Shown here: positions 17,415 to 26,786 of the stretch, piece by piece
How positions within the stretch are numbered: the first letter of the stretch is position 1
Layout of the letters: every line of letters begins with the position of its first letter
Assembly: GCA_943788725.1 (NCBI GenBank)
Contig: CALSRJ010000001.1
Coordinates: forward strand, 1-64,000
Source: an uncultured Flavobacteriales bacterium
Lineage (GTDB): Bacteria; Bacteroidota; Bacteroidia; Flavobacteriales_G; Salibacteraceae
Direction of reading: 5' to 3'
DNA: 64,000 nt
Made by a program: the position numbers and the translations under genes
Notes under the pieces: model-generated
Seen by the model: the letters and a program-made list of their open reading frames with translations, nothing else
What the model was told of the DNA's origin: nothing
Database searches by the model: none

Positions 17415-19310
17415 TTAAGCTTTCATTGCCTTGGAGGTGCTGTACTTCCACAAGGCGAGGATCAATCCGAAAACAACGACCTGCCCCAACAGCGTTTCAT
17501 ATGTAGGGTAAAGCCCTAACAAACTTATTCTCAGGTTGATCGGAAAAGAATGAATGTTGAGATATCCTCCTTCTTGAATAGCGTGGATTCCTTCGCCAGC
17601 CAAAACGAATGCCAGCGCCAATACCACGATAGAGGAATACAAGAACACTTTCGAAATGGGAAGACGTTTGAACCACTTTAGCATTGCCCAGGCGATGAAG
17701 AAGAGCAGAATTGCCGAGGTAAGGGTGCCGATGAATACACCTATACTGCTGCTCTCTCGTCCGTCCACGGTCAAGGATGAAAGAAAGAGTACCGACTCAA
17801 ATGCCTCTCTAAAGACCACGATGAACGAAAAAGAAGCGAGTCCGATCATGTTGTTCTTGGTGATCAATCCTTTGACCTTGGTTTCGACAAACACCTTCCA
17901 CCTATCTGCATTGGTTTTGCCGTGCATCCAGAAACCGAGGTAGAGAAGGACGATTACCGCGAAGAGTGCAATCAGTCCTTCCATCAGTTCACGGCTTTGG
18001 GCATCCCATTGCATCAACGACCCAGCAAAGAACCAACCCACTACACCAAAAAGCACGGCGGTTAGCCATCCACCATGCACCCAGCGCACTGCTGTCTTCG
18101 CACCCATGGATTGCAGAATACCGAGGATTGCGAGGATAACAAAAAAGGCCTCGAGCCCTTCTCTGATCAAGATGGAGAGGGTGATAACAGCCGTCATCCA
18201 CATGCTGCGCTCCGTGGAGCCAAGCAATGCTTCCGCCTCATCGATGGCGGAATAAGCCACTTCAAAGTTTGTTTGAATTTCTTGTGGGCTTCCTGTCTTG
18301 ATCGATTCGCGCAGTCCCATCATGGATGTTTCTAGTCGCTCGAAAAGATTGTTGTCTGACGCCTTGATCTTTGGCTCTGATGGTTCTACGCCTTGCAGGT
18401 AGGCTTTCAGTGCAAAAGCCACCGCCTCACTTTTTGCTCCGGCAATAGAAGCGGATTCCGCCTGATGGAGTAGTAGACGCGCTATCTCCATAGGCCCGCC
18501 GATGATCGAATTTTTTTGCTTTCTCAAGGTGGAAATATCTACACCGGGATGAGCTTTGCGCAAAGCGTCATTGCTCAGGGTGGCAACTTCATCCAAAGGG
18601 AGGGTTGAATTGCTCTCTGCCGTTTTTTCTTGGGCAAAAGGGAGTTCCATGATGTAGAAAGCAATGTCCCAGATCTCTTCATCGCTCAGACCTTCAAATG
18701 CCCGCATAGAGGTGCCGTCAATCCCCAGGGTGATGGTGTTGAATGCCTGCAAGGGGGATACACCGTCCATGATTGACGGGTCGGTTAGGTTGGTGGGCGC
18801 AGGGCTTAAACCAATACCCGCTGGACCGTCTCCGTTTCCTTCTGTGCCATGACAAGTTGCGCACAGATCTGTAAAAAGAGCTTTGCCATTGGTGTGATTT
18901 GGCCATTTCAAGGGAGCAAGAGGAACGAGTTTGAGGGCCACGATTGCTGCACGTATCGAAGCGGCTTGAGCACTCACTGCAGCGGGTGGCGCTTTGGAGG
19001 CAATCAATGCGCTTAACGAAACCAATGCGTCATGTTCAGCAGAAACGTCGGTCAAGACACCTCCTTGTTCCAAGGCGAGGAAATAGTCGAGGGCATTTCC
19101 TGAGAATTCTTGCATTTCGGCGAATTCAAAGTCGTTGATCACGTCACGATCGCTCACAGCCATGCGGTAGTCCTTGGCGATGTAATCCATTAGGTTGATC
19201 AGCATGCGCACCTCCGTTTGTTGCTGGGGTGTAAGGTCGGCGCCGAGCATGACGGAAGAAAAACACACGAGAAAAATGATCGAAAAAAGCTTCCTGAGTC
19301 TACATGTCAT
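17415..19310 (-). CDS. Cytochrome c-FTR1 fusion iron permease
   Basis: 631 residues. There is a signal peptide (1-23) and a periplasmic helical region. A c-type cytochrome domain follows, with haem-attachment CATCH (Cys150, Cys153, His154) and a likely axial Met202 in SMRAF. A second periplasmic stretch precedes a C-terminal FTR1 permease domain of about seven helices with REGLE (383-387) and a second, modified motif REAFE (501-505). FTR1 moves iron across the membrane through paired REXXE motifs; the fused haem domain suggests coupling of iron oxidation or reduction to import. The second motif keeps both acidic residues. It is probably co-transcribed with the His-rich membrane protein downstream. 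Confidence 0.88.
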   Translation of the reverse strand: MTCRLRKLFSIIFLVCFSSVMLGADLTPQQQTEVRMLINLMDYIAKDYRMAVSDRDVINDFEFAEMQEFSGNALDYFLALEQGGVLTDVSAEHDALVSLSALIASKAPPAAVSAQAASIRAAIVALKLVPLAPLKWPNHTNGKALFTDLCATCHGTEGNGDGPAGIGLSPAPTNLTDPSIMDGVSPLQAFNTITLGIDGTSMRAFEGLSDEEIWDIAFYIMELPFAQEKTAESNSTLPLDEVATLSNDALRKAHPGVDISTLRKQKNSIIGGPMEIARLLLHQAESASIAGAKSEAVAFALKAYLQGVEPSEPKIKASDNNLFERLETSMMGLRESIKTGSPQEIQTNFEVAYSAIDEAEALLGSTERSMWMTAVITLSILIREGLEAFFVILAILGILQSMGAKTAVRWVHGGWLTAVLFGVVGWFFAGSLMQWDAQSRELMEGLIALFAVIVLLYLGFWMHGKTNADRWKVFVETKVKGLITKNNMIGLASFSFIVVFREAFESVLFLSSLTVDGRESSSIGVFIGTLTSAILLFFIAWAMLKWFKRLPISKVFLYSSIVVLALAFVLAGEGIHAIQEGGYLNIHSFPINLRISLLGLYPTYETLLGQVVVFGLILALWKYSTSKAMKA

Positions 19311-19412
19311 CCCTACTGCTTATTCTTATTTAGATTGAATTCAAATAGAGGGCAAAGGAACGCCTAGTGCATGCATCCGCAATACCCGATTAAAGGTATT
19401 GTGAAGAAAAGT

Positions 19413-20000
19413 TCAGGACTTATAACGGTCGTTCAATCCAACTCCATTTATCATCATTGGAATGCACTTTTCGAGCCGTGAGATGCGCGTCTTCTCTTGT
19501 TTAGCGCCAGCAATGTACTCCGCGTATTCGTTTCTTCTGCCTGGCGTAAGTAGGTCGAATGCCTCACTCAGCTCTGCGCTTCGTGCGAGTGCTTCCTTGA
19601 GTTCGGAGGGAAGTGAAACCCGTTTTGGTTGGGGCTTCATTTCTTTGCCATCTTTTTGATTTTGAATGGCCTCTAATACATAAGCCGTGACCAATGCAGG
19701 GTCGATTTCCTCTTTAGACGAGAATCGCCATTGACGCAACGCTTTGGCACCACCTCTCTGTGCACTTACCAGAACCTTCGCTGCATCTGTTAGGAACACA
19801 CCTTGATGAAACCAAAGGCCTGCATAGGATTTGAACCCAGCGATTCCTACTACAATTTTCCCATCAATGGTGTAATGCGGCGCTCCCCATTTTACAGTTT
19901 CGCTCAGCTCCGTTTCAAGCAATAGGGCGCGAAGAAGTGTCAACTCGTCCTTTCTCGGACTTGATGCGATTATAGCATCTACGGCTTGGGTGTTTGTCAT
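19413..20000 (-). CDS. YdeI/DUF1801 domain protein
   Basis: 195 residues. The N-terminal two thirds is a DUF1801-type domain (LSETVKWGAPHYTIDGKIVVGIAGFKSYAGLWFHQGV), and the C-terminal third carries the YdeI-like ending (LTPGRRNEYAEYIAGAKQEKTRISRLEKCIPMM). The family is widespread in soil and water bacteria. YdeI has been linked to resistance to antimicrobial peptides, but a biochemical activity is not established. No signal peptide or membrane segment is seen, so it is cytoplasmic. It stands alone between the iron permease and a divergent DUF2911 gene. Confidence 0.8.
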   Translation of the reverse strand: MTNTQAVDAIIASSPRKDELTLLRALLLETELSETVKWGAPHYTIDGKIVVGIAGFKSYAGLWFHQGVFLTDAAKVLVSAQRGGAKALRQWRFSSKEEIDPALVTAYVLEAIQNQKDGKEMKPQPKRVSLPSELKEALARSAELSEAFDLLTPGRRNEYAEYIAGAKQEKTRISRLEKCIPMMINGVGLNDRYKS

Positions 20001-20105
20001 TTGATTCTTGTCGATTCAGTAATGGGTAAACATACAAAACCGGTTAAGGGTAACAAATAACGAGATGTCGGTCAACTCCTTATTTTTACGCCCAAACTAA
20101 GAAAG

Positions 20106-20657
20106 ATGCTGAAGAAGGTCCTCATAACAGTAGGCACTCTAGTGCTCATCGCAATCGTGGCGTTGGTCTATATGAACTACCAAAATAGGACCATGAGTCC
20201 TTCAGACGAACAAAGGATTACTACCTCTACAGGCTTGGATGTTCGTATCAGCTATAGCCGACCTTCTGTGCGAGACCGACTCATTTTTGGAACGGAAGAG
20301 CATGAAGCATTGCAACCTTTTGGTCAGTACTGGCGCTTAGGAGCAAATGAGGCTACTGTAATGGAATTCAGCGCCCCTGTAAAGGTGGCGGGATACGATT
20401 TGCCTGCTGGAACCTATGGCGTTTATGCGATACCGGGTCCTGATTCCTTCAAGATTGGATTCAATACCACATGGGATCGTTGGGGTTACAGCGAGCCAGA
20501 TTACAGCCAAGACGCGGCGTCATTCATGGTGCCGGTAGAGGGGCATGAACATGTAGAACAATTCACCATTCAAATAGGCGAAACAGATAACGGTGTGCGC
20601 ATCATTTGCGAATGGGACGACATCCGATTTGTGATCCCCGTGCAAGAAGTGAAGTAG
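20106..20657 (+). CDS. DUF2911 protein, membrane-anchored
   Basis: 183 residues. An N-terminal helix (MLKKVLITVGTLVLIAIVALVYM) anchors or exports the protein; the rest is one DUF2911 domain with the typical GQYWRLGANEATVMEFSAPV and LPAGTYGVYAIPG segments. The family is abundant in Bacteroidetes and has no assigned function. A weak TATTTTTA box lies 18 bases before the ATG. Its stop codon is 3 bases from the end of the convergent S9 peptidase gene, so transcripts probably overlap. Confidence 0.83.
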   Translation: MLKKVLITVGTLVLIAIVALVYMNYQNRTMSPSDEQRITTSTGLDVRISYSRPSVRDRLIFGTEEHEALQPFGQYWRLGANEATVMEFSAPVKVAGYDLPAGTYGVYAIPGPDSFKIGFNTTWDRWGYSEPDYSQDAASFMVPVEGHEHVEQFTIQIGETDNGVRIICEWDDIRFVIPVQEVK

Positions 20658-20660
20658 GTC

Positions 20661-22691
20661 TTATTTCAACCATTCATCCAGCCAGCCGTAGAATTCGCGG
20701 TGCCACATGACACCGTTTTGTGGCTTAAGTACCCAGTGACCTTCATCAGGATAGTAGAGCAGTTTACTAGGAATTCCCTTGAGCTGAGCAGCGGTAAAGG
20801 CTTCCAAGCCTTGGTTGAGAGGGACCCGAAAGTCGAGTTCGTTATGAATGACGAGGATGGGAGTATCCCAATTCTGCACGAGTTTATGTGGGCTGAATAG
20901 GTTGTAGCTCTTCGGGGTAGGTTGTTCCCAATAGGGACCTCCAATATCCCAATTCGCAAAAAACAACTCCTCCGTACTGGCATACCAGCTCTCCAAGTTG
21001 TACAAACCACAGTGGCTGATGAAGGTCTTAAACCTGCCTTCATGGATCCCTGCAAGGTAATAGACGCTGTACCCACCATAACTCGCACCAACGGCTCCTA
21101 GGTTATCGTTGTCTACAAATGGCTCCTTGGCTACTTCATCAATCGCGCTTAGGTAGTCCTTCATGGCCTGTCCTCCCCAATCTTTGGAAATGTCGTCGTT
21201 CCATTTCTGCCCGAACGAAGGAAGACCGCGACGGTTCGGGGCAACAATGATGTAACCATTAGCCGCCATCAATTGGAAATTCCAACGGTAACTGAAGAAT
21301 TGACTCACAGCACTTTGCGGTCCGCCTTGGCAATAGAGCAGGGTAGGGTACTTCTTAGAAGAATCGAAATCTGGAGGATAGATTACCCAAGTCAGCATTT
21401 CCTTTCCGTCGGTGGTGGCAATCATGCGCTTCTCCACCTTGCCCATTTTCATTTCATCGAGCATGCCCTTATTCTCTGTCGTCAGTGGCGCTTCTTTGCC
21501 CGTTTTTATGTCCCAGACGAACAGCTCGTTTGGCATGCTCATCGTGCTTTTAGACCCGATTAACTTCTTACCCGCAATCGCAACCGAGTTGATGTTGTGA
21601 ATGCCCGACGTGACTGCGCGGATCGACTTCATCGTGTTGTCCTTGTTCAAAGAGACCTCATAAATTTGATAGGTTGCATCGACGGGACTCAGGCTATAGA
21701 TTTTATCTCCTGTAGAATTCCACACGGCATGGCCGAACGTCTGATCCACAGACTCCGTAGTGTATACGTGCTTTCCTGTTTTTAGGTCTAGGATGTGGAT
21801 GATGTTCTTGTCCGCCTCGAAACCATCTTTTCTCATGCTTAACCAAGCCAGCTTAGAGCCGTCTGGTGAATAGGACGGGTCGTTGTCGTAACCCGCATTA
21901 TCTGGGCTCAAGTTCTTTGTAGCCTTGGTCGTCAAGTCGTACTGATAGATGTCAGAATTGGTACTCGTAGCCCACTCGGTTCCAGGCTTTTTCTTAGATA
22001 CATAGACCAAAGACTTCCCATCGGTTGCCCAAGCGATTTGCTCTCCACCACCGAAAGGAGGCAGGGGAGCGTCGAACGCCTCGCCTTCCATGATGTCTAT
22101 ATGCGTCTTGCCGGCAGCGCCGTCTGTGTAATCGGCAATACAGACATGGGAGTACGCATGGTCATGCCATTGGGTCCAATGCCGAAACATCAGGTTGTCA
22201 TAAGACTTTCCGGTAGCCAAGGGTAGGTCCGAATGTTTTTGAGCCAAGGTTTGCTCTACCTGAACTTCCATGGTAAAGCTGATGTGCTTCATGTCAGGGG
22301 CGTAATGCCAGTTGGAAATATCAAAGGCGAAATCGGTCACTTGGCGGTCCTCGCTGCCGTCTGGGTTCATCTCCCACAATTGTACGCTTCCGCTTTGTGA
22401 GCTGAGGTAGCCGATCTTTTTTCCGTCAGGGCGCCATTGCACATCGAAAATGGATTCGCGCACGATGCGCTTGCGATCGGATCCGTCTACGTTCATCATG
22501 TATACCGTCGTACTGCCCTTGTCCGCTTCAAGCTCATAGGAGCGAACGTTGTAGAACATTTTTGCGCCGTCGGGTGAAATGGATTCGCCAGAAACGCGCT
22601 TCAACTTCCATAGGTTTTCTGGGGTAAGGGTTTCTTGGGCAACGAGAAACGATGCTAAGAAAATACTGAGGGAAAGGAGGAGGATTCTCAT
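20661..22691 (-). CDS. Secreted S9 family peptidase (acylaminoacyl/dipeptidyl-peptidase type)
   Basis: 676 residues. Signal peptide MRILLLSLSIFLASFLVAQ. A seven-bladed-type beta propeller of WD40-like (PD40) repeats fills residues 40-390 (ISPDGAKMFYN, WRPDGKKIGYLS, YSPDGSKLAWLS). The C-terminal alpha/beta-hydrolase has nucleophile Ser537 in GASYGGYS, likely Asp620 in NELDFRVP and His652 in DEGHWV, so the triad is complete. These enzymes remove short peptides or blocked residues from peptide N-termini in the periplasm or outside. The start is set at ATG 22691 because the signal peptide begins there, 14 codons into the longest frame. Confidence 0.92.
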   Translation of the reverse strand: MRILLLSLSIFLASFLVAQETLTPENLWKLKRVSGESISPDGAKMFYNVRSYELEADKGSTTVYMMNVDGSDRKRIVRESIFDVQWRPDGKKIGYLSSQSGSVQLWEMNPDGSEDRQVTDFAFDISNWHYAPDMKHISFTMEVQVEQTLAQKHSDLPLATGKSYDNLMFRHWTQWHDHAYSHVCIADYTDGAAGKTHIDIMEGEAFDAPLPPFGGGEQIAWATDGKSLVYVSKKKPGTEWATSTNSDIYQYDLTTKATKNLSPDNAGYDNDPSYSPDGSKLAWLSMRKDGFEADKNIIHILDLKTGKHVYTTESVDQTFGHAVWNSTGDKIYSLSPVDATYQIYEVSLNKDNTMKSIRAVTSGIHNINSVAIAGKKLIGSKSTMSMPNELFVWDIKTGKEAPLTTENKGMLDEMKMGKVEKRMIATTDGKEMLTWVIYPPDFDSSKKYPTLLYCQGGPQSAVSQFFSYRWNFQLMAANGYIIVAPNRRGLPSFGQKWNDDISKDWGGQAMKDYLSAIDEVAKEPFVDNDNLGAVGASYGGYSVYYLAGIHEGRFKTFISHCGLYNLESWYASTEELFFANWDIGGPYWEQPTPKSYNLFSPHKLVQNWDTPILVIHNELDFRVPLNQGLEAFTAAQLKGIPSKLLYYPDEGHWVLKPQNGVMWHREFYGWLDEWLK

Positions 22692-22790
22692 GTCTGTATT
22701 TAATTGTGAAGCAAGTATAATCCAAGCGAACAAGAGAAGCTACATTCTCGTGACGATTGGTTAATATTGAGGGAGACAATCGACGCAACA

Positions 22791-23411
22791 ATGATCCTTC
22801 GCATCTATCCTGAAAATCCGAATGAAAAGGAGTTACTCAAAGTGGTGGAAATCCTCCGCAATGGAGGGGTGATCATCTATCCAACGGATACGGTGTATGG
22901 CTTAGGCTGCGACCTGATGAATAAAAATGCGGTGGAGCGGGTGGCCAAGATCAAGGGGCTAAAACCTGAAAAGGCGAACCTTTCGATCATCTGCTATGAC
23001 TTGAGTCACATCACCGATTACGCTAGGCATGTTGACAACAAGACCTTCAAAATGATGAAGAAAGGCCTGCCGGGTCCTTTTACCTTCATCCTCGAGGCGG
23101 GAAACTTGGTACCCAAGATCTTCACCGCCAAGCGCAAGACAATCGGCATTCGTATTCCGGATCACTCGATCCCACGTGAACTGGTTCGCTTGTTGGGCAA
23201 CCCCATCGTAACCACTTCCATTCGCGATGAGGACGACGTCATCGAATATTCTACCGATCCCGAGCTCATCCACGAAAAGTTTGAGAACCTAGTGGATTGC
23301 GTTGTTGATGGGGGGTATGGCAATCAAGTTGCTTCAACCGTTGTGGACTGCTCATCTGGAATACCTGAGGTGATTCGAGAAGGTTTGGGCGAGGTTGGAG
23401 TGCTTTACTAA
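22791..23411 (+). CDS. YciO/Sua5/YrdC-family protein (threonylcarbamoyl-AMP synthase-like)
   Basis: 206 residues covering one YrdC domain: the KVVEILRNGGVIIYPTDTVYGLGCD start, the IKGLKPEKANLSIIC basic segment and GLPGPFTFILEAG. YrdC domains bind tRNA and ATP and make the threonylcarbamoyl-AMP used for the t6A37 tRNA modification. The shape of this protein (no Sua5 C-terminal domain, RxxxGIRIPDH segment) is closer to the YciO subgroup, whose exact role is less certain. The start is ATG 22791 rather than the in-frame TTG at 22767, because MILRIYPENP matches the family start. Confidence 0.88.
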   Translation: MILRIYPENPNEKELLKVVEILRNGGVIIYPTDTVYGLGCDLMNKNAVERVAKIKGLKPEKANLSIICYDLSHITDYARHVDNKTFKMMKKGLPGPFTFILEAGNLVPKIFTAKRKTIGIRIPDHSIPRELVRLLGNPIVTTSIRDEDDVIEYSTDPELIHEKFENLVDCVVDGGYGNQVASTVVDCSSGIPEVIREGLGEVGVLY

Positions 23412-23438
23412 TCTAAGTCGAATAGGGCATTATAAAAT

Positions 23439-23966
23439 CTAGAGTGCCTCTACCATCCCCTTTAAACTTTCCTTCCAAAAATTGCGCATGATCTCGGCGT
23501 CCATGCGGCTGTGCATGCGCTCGTGCTGGAGGATCATCTGAGTTTTACCTTCCCCTTTTTTATGGAACTTCACTTCGACCTTGGAATGGTCGGTCTTCCA
23601 TTGACAGGTGAGGAGGTTTCCATTGAACAATTCAGTTTCTGTAGCGCGTTGCTCTGATTCAAACCATTGAGAGGCATTCCAAAATACCTCGTTGAGCGGG
23701 TAGTCAAAGGTTTTACGTACCGAAATTTCAAAACAAGGATGATCTCCCTCTCCGGAGTGAAAGCTGTGCTTGGCGGCGAAACGGTTCGTAATCCTTCGCG
23801 CCCAATTGCGATCAATGCTGTATTCGTACACAAGCATGTCTTCCACTTCGTCGCAACTCAAGCCTCGAAATTTTGGACTTTCTAACTCGTTGAACCATTG
23901 TTTCCAGTTTCTTCCAGATTCGACTACAATGTCCTCAGCCGTCTTATGTCCGCTTGAATACGCCAT
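23439..23966 (-). CDS. SRPBCC/START-like protein with DUF4287-like N-terminus
   Basis: 175 residues, cytoplasmic. Residues 1-70 (TAEDIVVESGRNWKQWFNEL ... WARRITNRFAAKH) resemble the small helical DUF4287-type domain. Residues 75-175 look like an AHSA1/SRPBCC fold (FEISVRKTFDYPLNEVFWNA, HSKVEVKFHKKGEGKTQMILQHERM, FWKESLKGM), a ligand-binding cavity fold. No function can be assigned. It lies 13 bases upstream of the PhoD-like gene's stop on the same strand, reading away from a convergent yciO gene. Confidence 0.65.
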   Translation of the reverse strand: MAYSSGHKTAEDIVVESGRNWKQWFNELESPKFRGLSCDEVEDMLVYEYSIDRNWARRITNRFAAKHSFHSGEGDHPCFEISVRKTFDYPLNEVFWNASQWFESEQRATETELFNGNLLTCQWKTDHSKVEVKFHKKGEGKTQMILQHERMHSRMDAEIMRNFWKESLKGMVEAL

Positions 23967-23979
23967 ACGATAAGTTGTT

Positions 23980-25289
23980 TTAAGGATAGATCACCTTGGT
24001 CCAAAGTTCAGAACCTTGTTTGTCAAAAATGGATATTTTGAGTTGTCGAGCCAAACGTTCTCCGCTAATTTCTAAAATCCCAAAATTATGTTGGGTGACA
24101 GAGGTCTTATCTACCAGGTATTCGCTCGATTCGTTCTTAGACTCCTTCACCTGAGCTGTGAGGGGACTTACGGTTAAATCGTAGATGGTGATGTTGTCTC
24201 TGGAAGCTTTGCGCAACTCCGTATGTTGGCGATCTCCGCTGAGAAAGATGACGCCCTTGATCTTTTCTTCTACGATCCGAGACAACAAGTACTCGCGCTC
24301 CTCTTCATACCGTGCGTGGTTTTCAGACACCTTGGCCGGATTGACTACTTGGCCTCCAATAGCGACCAATTTAAAAGGTGCACGGCTGAATTTTAAGGCT
24401 TCGATGAGCCATTCAATTTGCTCCTTCCCTAAGATCTGCGCCTCCAACTTCTTATTGTCATCCGAAGTGCGGTTCCATCGATTGTCTAGGAGGAACATGT
24501 CTACGTCGTTGTACTCAAAGGCGGTTGTAATACCAGGCTGCCCCGGAAGGCCATAGGATGGATTCATCCAGAAGAGTTTGAAGGCATCCAAAGCCCAGTC
24601 CTTATGGATCCAACTACCATTCGCATCGCTCGGGCCAAAATCACTGTCGTCCCAGATGGCATAGTGATGGGCGCTGCGCAGCAGTCTCTGCATAGCGGGA
24701 GTAGCCCTTGCGTGTGTATAGCGATGAAAATAACCGCTTCTTGAACCCAGGTCATAGTCGCGGAGGTAAATGTTGTTTCCTAACCAGAGCATCACATCAG
24801 GATCTTTGGATGCAATCGTATCGAAGATTTCATAGTTGCTGCCATAAGGAACGCCAGGCTTGTCGTACGGCGCTTCATTGATAAAAGCGCAGCTTCCTAA
24901 TGCAATCGTCGTTGTGGGAGGATCCTCTCGATATTGCCACAACGCTTCTGTATGAAAGGACAAAGGTTGACCTACGTCAAAAACTTGACCGTTGATCAAT
25001 ACTTCGTATCCATACTCCATGCCCGGTTCCAGTCCTGTCACATGGAACTGAGCTACCTCCGTAGCATTCACATCGTGCACTGAGGGCCGAACGATGAACG
25101 ATAGCTAGGTCGCTCGAGGTCCCAGTACCGGAGCTTAACATCGGCAGAATCGGTTAGCTGAAGCCAAATGCCCACTGAATTCATGGAAGCGTAACCGGGC
25201 ATCGGTCCGCTTTGAATGACCTGTGCTGAAGCGAAATAGCTGAGAAGAGTGAAGGTGAATATTGATAGAAACCAACTAGTCATGTACAA
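23980..25289 (-). pseudogene. PhoD-like phosphatase with frameshift and altered metal-site residues
   Basis: Two minus-strand frames form one secreted protein: a signal peptide and PhoD_N-like start (MYMTSWFLSIFTFTLLSYFASAQ to SSFGP), then a body in another frame (SVHDVNATEV... to WTKVIYP). Restoring one base in the CCC run at 25084-25086 joins them (about 436 residues). PhoD-type phosphatases are metal-dependent phosphodi/monoesterases. Motifs I expect as LGDN, WDDHD and GDRHHTEL are LGNN, WDDSD and GDRQHTEL here, so three probable metal ligands are changed. The enzyme is therefore likely inactive even without the frameshift. The comparison is from memory of the family, not an alignment. The frameshift alone could be a sequencing error. 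Confidence 0.7.
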
Positions 25290-25444
25290 GGAATTTTTTC
25301 AATAGTAAAGTTGTATCCTGAATTCACCATGCGATCCGAGTCTTTTTTTCACGGATGTGAAGAGAAGTGATGTTTTCTTTTCCAGAATAAAGCTTGTAGG
25401 GTGTGTTGCAATAGCCTTAATTAGTGGGCTCAATTTAATCCGAC

Positions 25445-25825
25445 ATGAAAGAATTTATTTACCTCTTCAGGGGAGGAAAAACGACCGATGCTTCAGACGA
25501 ACAACTCAAAGCCCACGAAAGTGCGTGGGATGAATGGATGGACCGCCTAGAAGACGACGGCGTGTTGATCGATGGTCTGCCGATGAAAAGCGAGATCGTT
25601 ATGATCACAAAAGACGGTGCCAACGTTCATGGAATGGATGATGAGTACAGCGTAACGGGCTACTTGATCATTGAAACCGATGACATGGACGCTGCGGTAT
25701 CTATGGCCCAAGACTGTCCCATCTTTCAGTTTGACGGCACCATCGAAGTTCGCGCACTGGAATCACACTTAGACGACCTTCAAGACGATGACGACGACGA
25801 TGGCTTCACAGATGTAGAGCCTTGA
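25445..25825 (+). CDS. YCII-related domain protein
   Basis: 126 residues; the family is small and cytoplasmic. MKEFIYLFRGG is followed by WDEWMDRLEDDGVLIDGLPM and GYLIIETDDMDAAVSMAQDCPIFQFDGTIEVRAL, the ferredoxin-like YCII fold also found in sigma-factor-associated proteins. It ends in an unusual acidic tail (DDLQDDDDDDGFTDVEP). Function is not established. The 155 bases before it hold no gene. It precedes msrA by about 60 bases on the same strand. Confidence 0.78.
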   Translation: MKEFIYLFRGGKTTDASDEQLKAHESAWDEWMDRLEDDGVLIDGLPMKSEIVMITKDGANVHGMDDEYSVTGYLIIETDDMDAAVSMAQDCPIFQFDGTIEVRALESHLDDLQDDDDDDGFTDVEP

Positions 25826-25886
25826 TCTGATTGCTTCGTAAGGTGCCTTGGAACCAATCGTCCTCATGCTTGTTATTAAGATAGCA

Positions 25887-26555
25887 ATGAATAGACTAGG
25901 ACTGATAGGGTGGATGTTATGCACGAGCAGCGTTCTGTTTGCGTGCTCCACGATGCAAGAAAAAAGCGAAAACATATCGAATTCAGAAGAGATGGAGATG
26001 GATGAAAACACTACGAGCGAAGGAATGGATACCGCTACTCTGGGTGCGGGCTGCTTCTGGTGTGTGGAGGCTGTGTTTCAAGAGTTGAAAGGAGTGAAAA
26101 GCGTAAACTCAGGGTACGCAGGTGGTTTTGTAAAGAATCCATCCTATAAAGAAGTCTGTACCGGAAGAACGGGTCACGCTGAAGTTGCCCAGATTGTATA
26201 CGACCCTAGCGTCATCAGCTTTGCTGAATTGCTCGAAGTGTTTTGGCAAACCCACGATCCAACTACCCTGAATCGCCAAGGCAATGATGTAGGAACGCAG
26301 TACCGTTCTTCGATTTTCTACCACAACGCCGACCAGAAAGAGAAGGCTGCTTTTTACAAGGAAAAGCTAGAGGCCTCTGGTGCATGGGACGCACCGATTG
26401 TGACAACGATTGAAGAATTGACTGATTTCTATCCTGCCGAGGATTACCATCAGAACTATTTCAACAACAACGAATCGCAACCCTATTGCACCTTCGTGAT
26501 TCGTCCTAAGGTGGAAAAGTTCCGCAAAGCATTCGCAGACAAGCTGGCGGATTAA
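25887..26555 (+). CDS. msrA: Peptide-methionine (S)-S-oxide reductase, lipoprotein form
   Basis: 222 residues. Repairs methionine-S-sulfoxide in proteins. The catalytic motif GCFWCVE is present, with GYAGGF, TGHAEVAQIVYDP, NRQGNDVGTQYRSSIFYH and DYHQNYF, so the enzyme looks intact. The N-terminus is a lipoprotein signal (GWMLCTSSVLFAC, lipobox LFAC), followed by a flexible Ser/Glu/Met-rich linker, placing the enzyme on the outer side of a membrane. The start is ATG 25887; an upstream TTG at 25848 and ATG at 25866 give longer, less typical leaders. It follows the YCII gene. Confidence 0.93.
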   Translation: MNRLGLIGWMLCTSSVLFACSTMQEKSENISNSEEMEMDENTTSEGMDTATLGAGCFWCVEAVFQELKGVKSVNSGYAGGFVKNPSYKEVCTGRTGHAEVAQIVYDPSVISFAELLEVFWQTHDPTTLNRQGNDVGTQYRSSIFYHNADQKEKAAFYKEKLEASGAWDAPIVTTIEELTDFYPAEDYHQNYFNNNESQPYCTFVIRPKVEKFRKAFADKLAD

Positions 26556-26786
26556 CCACAGGGTAGCATGAGTGACCCGCTGCAACTCTGCAGGAGATTT
26601 GTGCGTTGATCGACACCCTTAAGAAGCGGCGAGGATTCGCTAATATTTCCTACATTGAGAAGTGTATTTTGGTGATGTGTTGACAATGGGATTTTCTTTT
26701 TTGAAAAGTTGTGGCATTTTGTTGGTCTCTTCAAAAGATGTTCGCTCAAAAAAACACACTTTTGCCGCCATTAATTGACCAAACAA

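Noticed and set aside
23980-25080. Independent phosphatase gene starting at GTG 25080
   Set aside because: It lacks the signal peptide and first strands, which lie in the next frame; one missing base explains both.
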